Made by a program: the position numbers and the translations under genes | DNA from: NVTR01 sp036480115 | GTDB lineage: Bacteria > Pseudomonadota > Alphaproteobacteria > Rhodobacterales > Rhodobacteraceae | Direction of reading: 5' to 3' | Length of the DNA: 64,000 nucleotides | Assembly: GCA_965224795.1 (NCBI GenBank) | Contig: CBDDAE010000002.1 | Coordinates: 1,095,873 to 1,159,872, forward strand | Shown here: piece after piece, positions 8,587-16,449 of the stretch | Position numbering within the stretch: the first letter of the stretch is position 1 | Layout: each line of letters starts with the position of its first letter | Notes under the pieces: model-generated | What the model was told of the DNA's origin: nothing | Databases searched by the model: none | Seen by the model: the letters and a program-made list of their open reading frames with translations, nothing else

Positions 8587-9464
8587 TTGATAAATTCATC
8601 GCAGCTGTAGCCCTGCAGATAAAGCAGCGCGGTCAGATCACCATGGTTAATTCGAATATCACATTTCGCAGCAACCGATGGTTTGGCGTGAAGTGCAACC
8701 CCTGCCCCAGCGAGTTGAAGCATCCCCAGGTCATTGGCACCATCGCCAACAGCGATGACCTGATCAACCGTGATCCCAAGTCGGGTAGAAATTTCGTTTA
8801 AAGCGGTGACTTTGGCATCACGGCCAAGGATTGGGTCGGCAACCTGACCTGTTAGATACCCGTCCGCCATCAAAAACGTATTGGCGCGATGTTCATCAAA
8901 ACCCAAAACCTTAGAAATATACCCCGTGAAGGCCGTGAAACCACCAGAAACCAAAGCTGCGTAATTATCCTGGGCTTTCATCGTTGCCACCAGAGTCTTT
9001 GCACCGGGCATCAAAGTGATCCGATTACTAATAACAGTGTCTATTACAGAGATTTCTAAACCTGTCAGCATACCAACCCGTTCGCGCAGGGCTGCATCAA
9101 ATTCCAATTCTCCATTCATGGCGCGGGCGGTAATATCCGCGACTTTCACACCGACACCGGCCTCATCCGCCAATTCGTCGATGCACTCTTGCTGGATCAT
9201 TGTTGAATCCATATCCGCCAGAATCATTTTCTTTTTACGGTCGGCTGCAAGTTGTATCGCCAAATCAACACCCATGGCTTGCAGGGTTGACCAGTTGTCC
9301 CAAAAATTGTCAGGAATAGCAGCCAGTGAAAACTCCGCGGCCTCGTTGACGGATAACCACTTAATGTCGCCACCGCCCCAAGCACTGCGTAAATTTTCCA
9401 CCAAAACAGTGTCTAGCAACGGCTTTTCGGGAGAAGTCAGCAGGGTTGCAGTATACATTTTCAC
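8583..9464 (-). CDS. serB: Phosphoserine phosphatase SerB
   Basis: The last step of serine synthesis, dephosphorylating O-phosphoserine. The 293-aa HAD-superfamily protein has the nucleophile motif DMDSTMIQQECIDELA, motif II in ALVSGGFTAFTGY and motif III/IV in VIAVGDGANDLGML. The N-terminal ~75 residues form the usual small pre-domain. It is divergent from serC, with a 150-bp shared intergenic region, so the three serine genes serB, serC and serA lie together. Confidence 0.96.
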   Translation of the reverse strand: MKMYTATLLTSPEKPLLDTVLVENLRSAWGGGDIKWLSVNEAAEFSLAAIPDNFWDNWSTLQAMGVDLAIQLAADRKKKMILADMDSTMIQQECIDELADEAGVGVKVADITARAMNGELEFDAALRERVGMLTGLEISVIDTVISNRITLMPGAKTLVATMKAQDNYAALVSGGFTAFTGYISKVLGFDEHRANTFLMADGYLTGQVADPILGRDAKVTALNEISTRLGITVDQVIAVGDGANDLGMLQLAGAGVALHAKPSVAAKCDIRINHGDLTALLYLQGYSCDEFIN

Positions 9465-9549
9465 CTGTGCCGTTTTAAAAACTGGTCGCTTTCAAGACCC
9501 CATACGGCGCTATAGCGACGTTTTAGCCCTTGTGAAAGGGAATCAGCCC

Positions 9550-9605
9550 AACTAAGCCCGCCAGTGGGACACCCTTCCCCAACGAAGGGCATATATCTGT
9601 GAGGA
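9550..9605 (+). ncRNA. Probable serC leader RNA motif
   Basis: The 5' leader of serC holds two short hairpins close to the ribosome site. One is CCC/GGG (CCCGCCAGTGGG, 9558-9569). The other is CCCTTC/GAAGGG (9572-9577 with 9584-9589). The order and position match what I recall of the serC RNA motif, a predicted cis-regulatory element upstream of serC in alphaproteobacteria. The assignment rests on memory of that family plus the visible hairpins. Confidence 0.5.
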
Positions 9606-9613
9606 TACCACTG

Positions 9614-10756
9614 ATGACGATACTTCAACCGGCTACGCGGCCGGATAATCCGCGTTTTTCTTCTGGCCCCTGTGCCAAACCTCCAAATTTCAGCTTAGAA
9701 AACCTAGCCGATGCGCCTTTGGGACGTTCCCATCGAGCGAGCGTTGGCAAAGCCAAACTAAAACAAGCCATTGAAAATACTCGTGAAACTTTGAGAATCC
9801 CGACCGATTATCGTATCGGTATTGTGCCGGCATCCGATACAGGCGCCATGGAAATGGCCATGTGGAACTTGCTGGGTGAACGTCCCGTGGAAATGCTCGC
9901 CTGGGAAAGCTTTGGATCAGGTTGGGTTGCTGATGTGGTCAAGCAGTTAAAACTGGATGCCACTGTACGCACCGCCGATTATGGGCGGATCGTTGACCTG
10001 TCAGAGGTCGATTTCAGCAGTGATGTTGTGTTCACCTGGAACGGTACTACCAGCGGCGTTCGGTTGCCTAATGGCAATGATATTCCTGTAGATCGCCAAG
10101 GGTTAACCTTGTGCGACGCGACCAGTGCCGCATTCGCGATGGACCTGCCCTGGGATCGGTTGGATGTGACCACATTTAGTTGGCAAAAGGTGCTTGGGGG
10201 CGAAGCGGCCCACGGCATGTTGATCCTGAGTCCACGGGCTGTTGCGCGGCTGGAAAGTTATACGCCTGCATGGCCTTTGCCCAAAATTTTTCGCCTAACC
10301 AAAAGCGGTAAAATCATTGAAGGAATCTTTGAAGGCGCGACTATTAACACACCTTCCATGCTAGCGGTTGAGGACTATTTGCAAGCGTTAAAATGGGCGC
10401 GTTCTGTGGGTGGTTTAACCGGTCTAATTGCCCGCGCAGATGCAAATTCAGGCGTGTTAGAGACTTTTTGTGACCAAAATGAATGGATAGATTTCCTGGC
10501 ACAAGTTCCGATCACTCGGTCCAATACGTCGGTGTGTCTTAAGTTTACGGATGCCCGGATCACAGACGGCGCTGGTTTTGCCAAAGCTATTGCAAAACGG
10601 TTGGAAACGGCCGGTGTTGCCTATGATATCGGCGCCTATCGCGATGCGCCGCCGGGGCTACGGATTTGGTGCGGCGGAACTGTGGAAACCAGTGATCTAG
10701 AGGAGTTAATGCCTTGGATCAAATGGGCTTTTCTCACTGAGATCGCGAATATCTGA
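9614..10756 (+). CDS. serC: Phosphoserine aminotransferase SerC
   Basis: A PLP enzyme that converts 3-phosphohydroxypyruvate and glutamate to O-phosphoserine. About 380 aa, of the alphaproteobacterial long type. It opens RPDNPRFSSGPCAKPPNF, and the PLP lysine lies in TTFSWQKVLGGEAAHGML. FTWNGTTSGVRLPNG and the GLRIWCGGTVE end block are typical. The ATG at 9614 is chosen over the GTG at 9599 because GAGG precedes it by nine bases. It lies in an operon with serA downstream. Confidence 0.96.
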   Translation: MTILQPATRPDNPRFSSGPCAKPPNFSLENLADAPLGRSHRASVGKAKLKQAIENTRETLRIPTDYRIGIVPASDTGAMEMAMWNLLGERPVEMLAWESFGSGWVADVVKQLKLDATVRTADYGRIVDLSEVDFSSDVVFTWNGTTSGVRLPNGNDIPVDRQGLTLCDATSAAFAMDLPWDRLDVTTFSWQKVLGGEAAHGMLILSPRAVARLESYTPAWPLPKIFRLTKSGKIIEGIFEGATINTPSMLAVEDYLQALKWARSVGGLTGLIARADANSGVLETFCDQNEWIDFLAQVPITRSNTSVCLKFTDARITDGAGFAKAIAKRLETAGVAYDIGAYRDAPPGLRIWCGGTVETSDLEELMPWIKWAFLTEIANI

Positions 10757-10770
10757 CCAATACACGTTTT

Positions 10771-10799
10771 ATCGGAAAACCATCGGAATTTCATCGGAA
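10771..10799 (+). repeat. Three phased ATCGGAA repeats before serA
   Basis: ATCGGAA occurs at 10771-10777, 10782-10788 and 10793-10799, each copy starting exactly 11 bp after the previous one. The block ends 35 bp upstream of the serA ATG in the serC-serA gap. Helical phasing suggests a protein-binding array or an RNA element; neither is established. Confidence 0.6.
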
Positions 10800-10834
10800 T
10801 TCCGTCAGACTATAAATTGAAGGAGAGCCGTAAA

Positions 10835-12430
10835 ATGGCCCCCAAAGTTCTCGTCTCTGACAAACTCAGCGAAACTGCCGTACAAATATTTCGCGACCGC
10901 GGAATTGATGTCACTTTTGAACCCGATCTGGGCAAAGACAAAATCGCCCTGCTGAAAGCCATACCTGAATTTGACGGGCTGGCCATTCGATCTGCCACTA
11001 AGGTAACGGAAAAAATCCTGAACAACGCACCCAATTTAAAGGTAGTCGCGCGTGCAGGGATTGGGGTGGATAATATCGATATCCCTGCCGCATCCAAGAA
11101 AGGCGTGATCGTGATGAACACGCCGTTTGGCAATTCGATCACCACAGCCGAACATGCCATTGCGCTGATGATGGCCGTCGCGCGGCAAATTCCGGCGGCC
11201 AGCACTTCGACCCATGCCGGAAAATGGGAAAAATCACGCTTTATGGGGGTTGAACTGACGGCGAAAACCTTGGGCGTGATTGGGGCGGGGAATATTGGCG
11301 CTATCGTGTGTGAACGCGCCCTTGGGCTAAAGATGAAAGTCATCGCTTATGATCCGTTTTTAAGCGAAGAACGCGCCGCTAAAATCGGGGTAAGCAAGGT
11401 TGAATTTGATGAGTTGTTGGGCCGCGCCGATTTCATCACTTTCCACGTACCGTTGACAGATAAGACCCGAAATATTTTGTCGCGCGAGGCGATTGCAAAA
11501 CTGAAACCCGGGGTTCGCATTGTGAACTGTGCACGAGGCGGTTTGGTAGACGAAGAGGCGTTGGCAGAAGCCCTTCAATCGGGTTTGGTAGCTGGTGCCG
11601 GATTTGATGTTTTCGCCGTCGAACCGGCGACCGACAGCCCACTTTTTAATCTGCCAAACGTAGTGGTAACCCCGCATCTGGGGGCTGCAACATCGGAAGC
11701 ACAGGAAAACGTCGCAATCCAAGTGGCTGAGCAAATGTCAGACTTTTTAATGAACGGAGCAGTGTCTAACGCGCTGAATATGCCCTCAGTCACTGCGGAA
11801 GAGGCTAAAGTAATGGGCCCCTGGTTAAAGCTGGCGGGACATCTTGGTGCATTTGTCGGGCAGTTAACGGATGAACCGATCAAAGCGATCAATATTTTGT
11901 ATGACGGGTCGGTGACCGAAATGAACACGGCGGCGTTAAATGCAGCCGCTGTGGCTGGGATCATGCGGGCCACTAACCCGGATGTAAACATGGTATCGGC
12001 GCCGGTGATTGCAGCGGATCGCGGGGTAAAAATTTCCACCACAACGCAAGCTAAATCGGGCGCGTTTGATGCCTATATTAAGCTGACGGTGGTCTCAGAT
12101 AAACGCGAAAGGTCCATTGCCGGAACAGTGTTTTCTGATAATAAGCCGCGGTTTATCCAGATAAAAGGCATCAATATCGATGCCGAAATTGGTCAACATA
12201 TGCTGTATACCACCAACAACGATGTACCGGGAATTATCGGAGCTTTGGGGCAAACACTTGGCCAAGGGGGGGTGAATATCGCTAACTTTACCCTGGGTCG
12301 CGCCGAACAAACTGGCGACGCGATTGCGCTGCTTTATGTTGACGACGCTGTGCCTGTCGTAGTTCTGGACACGCTGGATAAAACCGGGTTGTTTGAGCAG
12401 GTGCGGCCATTGAAATTTGATGTGGGGTAA
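10835..12430 (+). CDS. serA: D-3-phosphoglycerate dehydrogenase SerA
   Basis: The first committed step of serine synthesis, using NAD to oxidise 3-phosphoglycerate. The 531-aa product is the long, three-domain type. It has the D-2-hydroxyacid dehydrogenase core with GVIGAGNIGAIVCERALGL as the NAD fold. The catalytic Arg is in VNCARGGLVDEEAL and the His in VVVTPHLGAATSEAQ. The ASB and ACT domains follow, ending in NDVPGIIGALGQTLGQGGVN. The TTG at 10817 is rejected because AAGGAG lies just ahead of the ATG at 10835. Confidence 0.97.
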   Translation: MAPKVLVSDKLSETAVQIFRDRGIDVTFEPDLGKDKIALLKAIPEFDGLAIRSATKVTEKILNNAPNLKVVARAGIGVDNIDIPAASKKGVIVMNTPFGNSITTAEHAIALMMAVARQIPAASTSTHAGKWEKSRFMGVELTAKTLGVIGAGNIGAIVCERALGLKMKVIAYDPFLSEERAAKIGVSKVEFDELLGRADFITFHVPLTDKTRNILSREAIAKLKPGVRIVNCARGGLVDEEALAEALQSGLVAGAGFDVFAVEPATDSPLFNLPNVVVTPHLGAATSEAQENVAIQVAEQMSDFLMNGAVSNALNMPSVTAEEAKVMGPWLKLAGHLGAFVGQLTDEPIKAINILYDGSVTEMNTAALNAAAVAGIMRATNPDVNMVSAPVIAADRGVKISTTTQAKSGAFDAYIKLTVVSDKRERSIAGTVFSDNKPRFIQIKGINIDAEIGQHMLYTTNNDVPGIIGALGQTLGQGGVNIANFTLGRAEQTGDAIALLYVDDAVPVVVLDTLDKTGLFEQVRPLKFDVG

Positions 12431-12436
12431 ATCAGG

Positions 12437-13276
12437 ATGAAGCGTGTTTATGCAATAGGCGATATTCACGGGCATCTGGACTGGCTGCATTTAGTTCACG
12501 GCTGGATTGAAGCGGATCATCAAAGCCACCGCGGCGATTATGTTGTTGTACATGTGGGCGACCTTACAGATCGTGGACCAGAAAGTGCCGGGGTTATTCA
12601 GTTTCTGATTGATGGTCTGTCAATGGATCAGCCATGGGTGGCTTTGCGTGGCAATCACGATCGGATGATGTCGATGTATCTTGGGACGCCGGCGCAAAAC
12701 GATCCAAAACTGCGCAGTGATTATAGCTGGCTGCATCACCGGCTGGGCGGCTTAACAACATTGGCGTCTTACGGCGTGCTACCTGCTGAAGAAACCAACC
12801 CGAAAATTCCGATTGGTAAACACTGGCTACACCCAAAATCTGGTGGGCGTGAAACGCTTACATCCTATGGCATCGACCTGAATAGTGTCGATGACCTTGA
12901 TCTGGCTAAAGCCGCCCGCGCCGCCGTGCCGGGTGAACATCAGGCGTTTATGGCAGGGTTAGACACTATGTACCGCACAAAAGACGTTGTATTTGTCCAT
13001 GCCGGGATCAGGCCGGGTGTGGCCTTAGAAGATCAGGTTGAGGATGACCTGATCTGGATACGAGAGCCGTTTTTAGGTGATGCCACAGATCACGGGCCAC
13101 TGATAATCCATGGCCACACGCCAGTTGAAACCCCTATCCATTATGGCAACCGGGTGAACATCGATAGCGGTGTGGCTTTTGGTGGGCCGCTAAGCGTTGT
13201 GGTGGTTGAAGGGCGCGATATCTGGAATTTAACGGCGGAAGGGCGAACGGCGTTGCTGCCGATTAGGCACCAATAA
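12437..13276 (+). CDS. PPP-family metallophosphatase (serine/threonine phosphatase-like)
   Basis: A 279-aa protein with the full PPP metal-site signature: GDIHGHLDWL, GDLTDRGPES, RGNHDRMM, then VHAGIRPGV and HGHTPVETPI. This family includes bacterial protein phosphatases and ApaH-like dinucleoside tetraphosphatases; the sequence does not separate the two. The start lies six bases after the serA stop, so it is probably cotranscribed with serC-serA, though no serine-pathway role is known. It runs into the convergent VOC gene with a 14-bp overlap. Confidence 0.88.
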   Translation: MKRVYAIGDIHGHLDWLHLVHGWIEADHQSHRGDYVVVHVGDLTDRGPESAGVIQFLIDGLSMDQPWVALRGNHDRMMSMYLGTPAQNDPKLRSDYSWLHHRLGGLTTLASYGVLPAEETNPKIPIGKHWLHPKSGGRETLTSYGIDLNSVDDLDLAKAARAAVPGEHQAFMAGLDTMYRTKDVVFVHAGIRPGVALEDQVEDDLIWIREPFLGDATDHGPLIIHGHTPVETPIHYGNRVNIDSGVAFGGPLSVVVVEGRDIWNLTAEGRTALLPIRHQ

Positions 13277-13619
13277 ATTCGATACGGTTGCCCACCGGAT
13301 CTTGCGTAAAAAACCGCCGCCGTCCGGCGATGTCATCGTCCCACCTGATGGGATATCCGGCATTTTCCAATCTTTTTGCTAAGTCATCCAGCTGGTCTAC
13401 CAAGAATGCCGGGTGTGCCTTTTTGGCCGGATTAAACTCGGACTCTACGCCTAAATGGATTTCAGTGTTATCTTTTTTGAACCACGCCCCGCCACGCGCC
13501 GCAAGCGCCGGGGGTTTGGTAAGTTCTGCAAATTCTAAAAGCCCTATCCAAAATTCACGACATTTGGTTTCGGACCCAGCAGGAATGGCCAGCTGTAGGT
13601 GATCCAGTTTCATCATCAT
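13263..13619 (-). CDS. VOC (glyoxalase/bleomycin-resistance) superfamily protein
   Basis: A 118-aa single-module protein with paired beta-alpha-beta-beta-beta units: LDHLQLAIPAGSETKCREFW, WFKKDNTEIHLGVE, AFLVDQLDDLAKRLENAGYPI and a final RRFFTQDPVGNRIEFIGA. The candidate metal ligands are His (LDHLQLAI), His (EIHLGV) and Glu (RIEFIG). The substrate is not predictable. Three successive ATG codons open the frame, so the exact start could be 13613-13619. An AGGA lies just upstream. Confidence 0.8.
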   Translation of the reverse strand: MMMKLDHLQLAIPAGSETKCREFWIGLLEFAELTKPPALAARGGAWFKKDNTEIHLGVESEFNPAKKAHPAFLVDQLDDLAKRLENAGYPIRWDDDIAGRRRFFTQDPVGNRIEFIGA

Positions 13620-13685
13620 TGTTCCTAAGTTCTCTCACCGAGGGCAAATTCACATGGGCTGTAGCCGCTAAAACCTTGTGACACT

Positions 13686-14144
13686 AACACGCCGGGCAAT
13701 GCCAGCGGCATCAACGACGGCGCGGCGGCAATTGTTTTGGCGCGCAGCAATTCAGCTAAGGCCGCCGGGTTAACACCGCGGGCCCGTATTTTAGGCTATG
13801 CCCATGCCGGGGTGCGGCCAGAAGTGATGGGCATCGGGCCGGTGCCAGCAGTTGAAGCATTGCTGGCAAGCACCGGGCCAAAAGCCGGTGATTTTGACGT
13901 AATTGAGTCTAATGAAGCCTTTGCAGCGCAAGCCCTGGCGGTGAATAAGTGCCTGGGACTGGACCCGGCGCGGGTGAATCCCAATGGTGGCGCAATTACA
14001 CTGGGGCACCCCGTCGGGGCGACGGGTGCGATTATCACTATAAAGGCATTGGCCGAGCTGGAACGTATTGGCGGCAGGCGGGCGCTGGTAACGATGTGTA
14101 TTGGCGGCGGTCAGGGGATCGCACTGGCATTGGAACGGATTTGA
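13686..14144 (+). pseudogene. Truncated acetyl-CoA acetyltransferase (thiolase C-terminal remnant)
   Basis: About 150 codons match the C-terminal part of a biosynthetic/degradative thiolase such as PhaA or AtoB. They run from GNASGINDGAAAIVLARS through SNEAFAAQALAV and the catalytic-His GHPVGATGA to the catalytic-Cys MCIGGGQGIALALERI. A normal thiolase has about 390 residues. The N-terminal part, including the nucleophilic Cys region, is absent. Thiolase similarity stops abruptly around 13690 and no start codon with a ribosome site precedes it. It is best read as a deletion remnant. Confidence 0.85.
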
Positions 14145-14241
14145 TATAGTCTTTGTTCGGTTAAGGGCCTGTTCACCAGAAACTGTCTAAAAATGTCTGC
14201 ATAAGTCGCACCATTTTGGTGTGGCGGCAGGAGACATTTTT

Positions 14242-16434
14242 ATGAGCGGCGTTGAAGCATTAGCACAGGAAAGACGTGCCCGTCTGGCCGCCGAACGTTT
14301 GCTAGACCAAAAACAAAATGAACTATTTGCCGCCAATGCGGAACTGTCTAAACACGCTCTGACACTGACTGACCAAATTATTGAGAAGCGCGAAGAAGTG
14401 AAATTGGTGCGCGTGGTGGCCGATGAGTTGCGCGGGCAAAACACCCAAGTATTGCACGATCTGGAAGAGGCCCACTCTGCTGTAGATATTGCAGAGCGGC
14501 GTTTGTGGGATTCAGTTGAAACAGTTGAAGATGGTTTTGCGGTTTTTGATCGCGACAGTAGGATGGTGGCGGCAAACACGGCTTATCTGTCGGTGTTTGA
14601 CGGGCTTGAAAACATGACCCCCGGAGTAAGTTATGCCGATGTGCTTGGCTTCATGACAGACGAGGGTATTGTTGATATTGGCGATTTATCCCGTAAAGAC
14701 TGGCGGGATGATCTGTTGGACAGGTGGCATGGAAGTGACCTGTCGCCAAAAACCGTAAAACTTTGGAATGGCCAGTTCATCAAACTGGTGGACCGGCGTT
14801 CCCAAAACGGTGACACGGTATCTTTGGCTTTGAACATCACCGATTCAATCCGGCGTGAAAAGCAACTGGAAGAAGCCCGTGAAAAGGCCGAAGCGGCAAA
14901 TCGGGCAAAGTCGGCGTTTCTGGCCAAGATGAGCCATGAGCTGCGTACGCCGATGAATGGTGTTGTCGGTATGGCTGAACTGTTAGTCGACACGACTTTG
15001 GATGAAGAACAGCGGTTGTTTGTAGACACGATAAAAAGCTCAGGAGAGTCGTTGCTGGGCTTGATCAATGACGTGTTGGACTTTTCAAAAATGGAAGCCG
15101 CAAAATTGGTTCTGCACCATGAGGAATTTGATCTTGGGCAGGTTCTAACTGAGGTCTTAATGCTATTTCAGCCCGCGGTCATGGCCAAGGAAATTGAACT
15201 GATAATTGACTATGACATGTTCCTGCCCACTGGTTTTACCGGTGATCCAGGGCGCATCAGGCAGATACTAACCAATCTTATTGGCAACGCCATTAAGTTT
15301 ACGGCATCCGGGCATGTGTTGATCCGCGTTGTGGGGGTAGAGGATGGAGCCCCAGAAACTTACAGGGTGCATATAACTGTTGAAGATACCGGTCCAGGAA
15401 TTCCACCAGAAATGGTCGACCATATTTTCGGCGAATTTAACCAGGTTGAGGACGAAAAAAACCGAAAATTCGAAGGCACGGGCCTTGGGCTGGCTATTAC
15501 CAAGCAGTTGGTGGAACTGATGGAGGGCGATATCTGGGTTGATAGTGAGGTTGATACCGGGTCCAGTTTTGGGTTTCATATTAGCTTGCCTTGTTTGGCG
15601 GGCGCACATGTACCCGAACAACTGCCGGAATGGGTCAGTCGTATTTTCATGCAAAGCCTGCCCAGCCAATCCGCCAGGATATTGTCAAAGCAGTTGAATA
15701 TTTTGGGGGCAAAAGTGATCGATGTTACCCCCGGGGAAATCAAGGAAAACCAAAGTTTAGGGCCTCGGGATGTGTTGATTATTGATGCTGGTTCCACCGG
15801 GGAAATTAAACTGCCAATTGAAACCAACCCGGTAATTGTCCTGCAGAATTTGCAGCGCGGTGTGGTGTCAGAAAGCCACGACCTTTTAACACGGCTGAAT
15901 AAGCCGGTAAGTATTCAAGCGCTGCTTCGGGCGATTTGTGACTTTGAGACATCTGCCCCACCCGACGTTACAGAACCAATTGCCAACGCGCCCGTAAAAA
16001 TGCGTAAAATGCGTATTCTTGCTGCTGAAGACAACAAAACTAACCGTCTGGTATTTGGTAAGCTAGTGGGCAAACTGAACGTTGAAATTGAGTTTGCCGA
16101 AAATGGGCAAGAGGCGGTGGAAAAGTGGCAGATTTTTCAACCTGATATGATCTTTATGGATATTTCAATGCCTGTAATGGACGGCAAGGAAGCGACACGA
16201 AACATTCGTGATATCGAAGAAAAAACGGGGCAAGGACGGGTGCCAATTGTGGCGCTAACAGCCCATGCTTTGCAGGGTGATGAAACCGAATTTTTATCGG
16301 CAGGGTTGGATTTTTACTTGACGAAACCGCTGCGCAAACCAGCCATATTTGAGCGGATAGAAGCTGCAATTCCGGGCGGAACGGAACCGGTTTTTGATTG
16401 CGAAATAGAATCGGAAAAAGGCAGGGAAGCCTGA
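14242..16434 (+). CDS. Hybrid sensor histidine kinase/response regulator
   Basis: About 730 aa with no transmembrane segment, so probably cytoplasmic. The order is an N-terminal coiled coil (~10-95), a PAS-like sensor (~95-200), a short coiled linker and HisKA with the phospho-acceptor His232 in MSHELRTPMNG. HATPase_c follows (NLIGNAIKFT, DTGPGIP, GTGLGLAITKQL). A degenerate receiver-like stretch comes next, then a C-terminal receiver with phospho-acceptor Asp640 (MDISMPVMDG), acidic AAEDN and Lys in YLTKPLRK. The ATG at 14242 has AGGAGA upstream and is preferred to the GTG at 14221. There is no partner gene beside it, so the phosphorelay target is unknown. Confidence 0.93.
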   Translation: MSGVEALAQERRARLAAERLLDQKQNELFAANAELSKHALTLTDQIIEKREEVKLVRVVADELRGQNTQVLHDLEEAHSAVDIAERRLWDSVETVEDGFAVFDRDSRMVAANTAYLSVFDGLENMTPGVSYADVLGFMTDEGIVDIGDLSRKDWRDDLLDRWHGSDLSPKTVKLWNGQFIKLVDRRSQNGDTVSLALNITDSIRREKQLEEAREKAEAANRAKSAFLAKMSHELRTPMNGVVGMAELLVDTTLDEEQRLFVDTIKSSGESLLGLINDVLDFSKMEAAKLVLHHEEFDLGQVLTEVLMLFQPAVMAKEIELIIDYDMFLPTGFTGDPGRIRQILTNLIGNAIKFTASGHVLIRVVGVEDGAPETYRVHITVEDTGPGIPPEMVDHIFGEFNQVEDEKNRKFEGTGLGLAITKQLVELMEGDIWVDSEVDTGSSFGFHISLPCLAGAHVPEQLPEWVSRIFMQSLPSQSARILSKQLNILGAKVIDVTPGEIKENQSLGPRDVLIIDAGSTGEIKLPIETNPVIVLQNLQRGVVSESHDLLTRLNKPVSIQALLRAICDFETSAPPDVTEPIANAPVKMRKMRILAAEDNKTNRLVFGKLVGKLNVEIEFAENGQEAVEKWQIFQPDMIFMDISMPVMDGKEATRNIRDIEEKTGQGRVPIVALTAHALQGDETEFLSAGLDFYLTKPLRKPAIFERIEAAIPGGTEPVFDCEIESEKGREA

Positions 16435-16449
16435 GCACATTGGCCGCTT

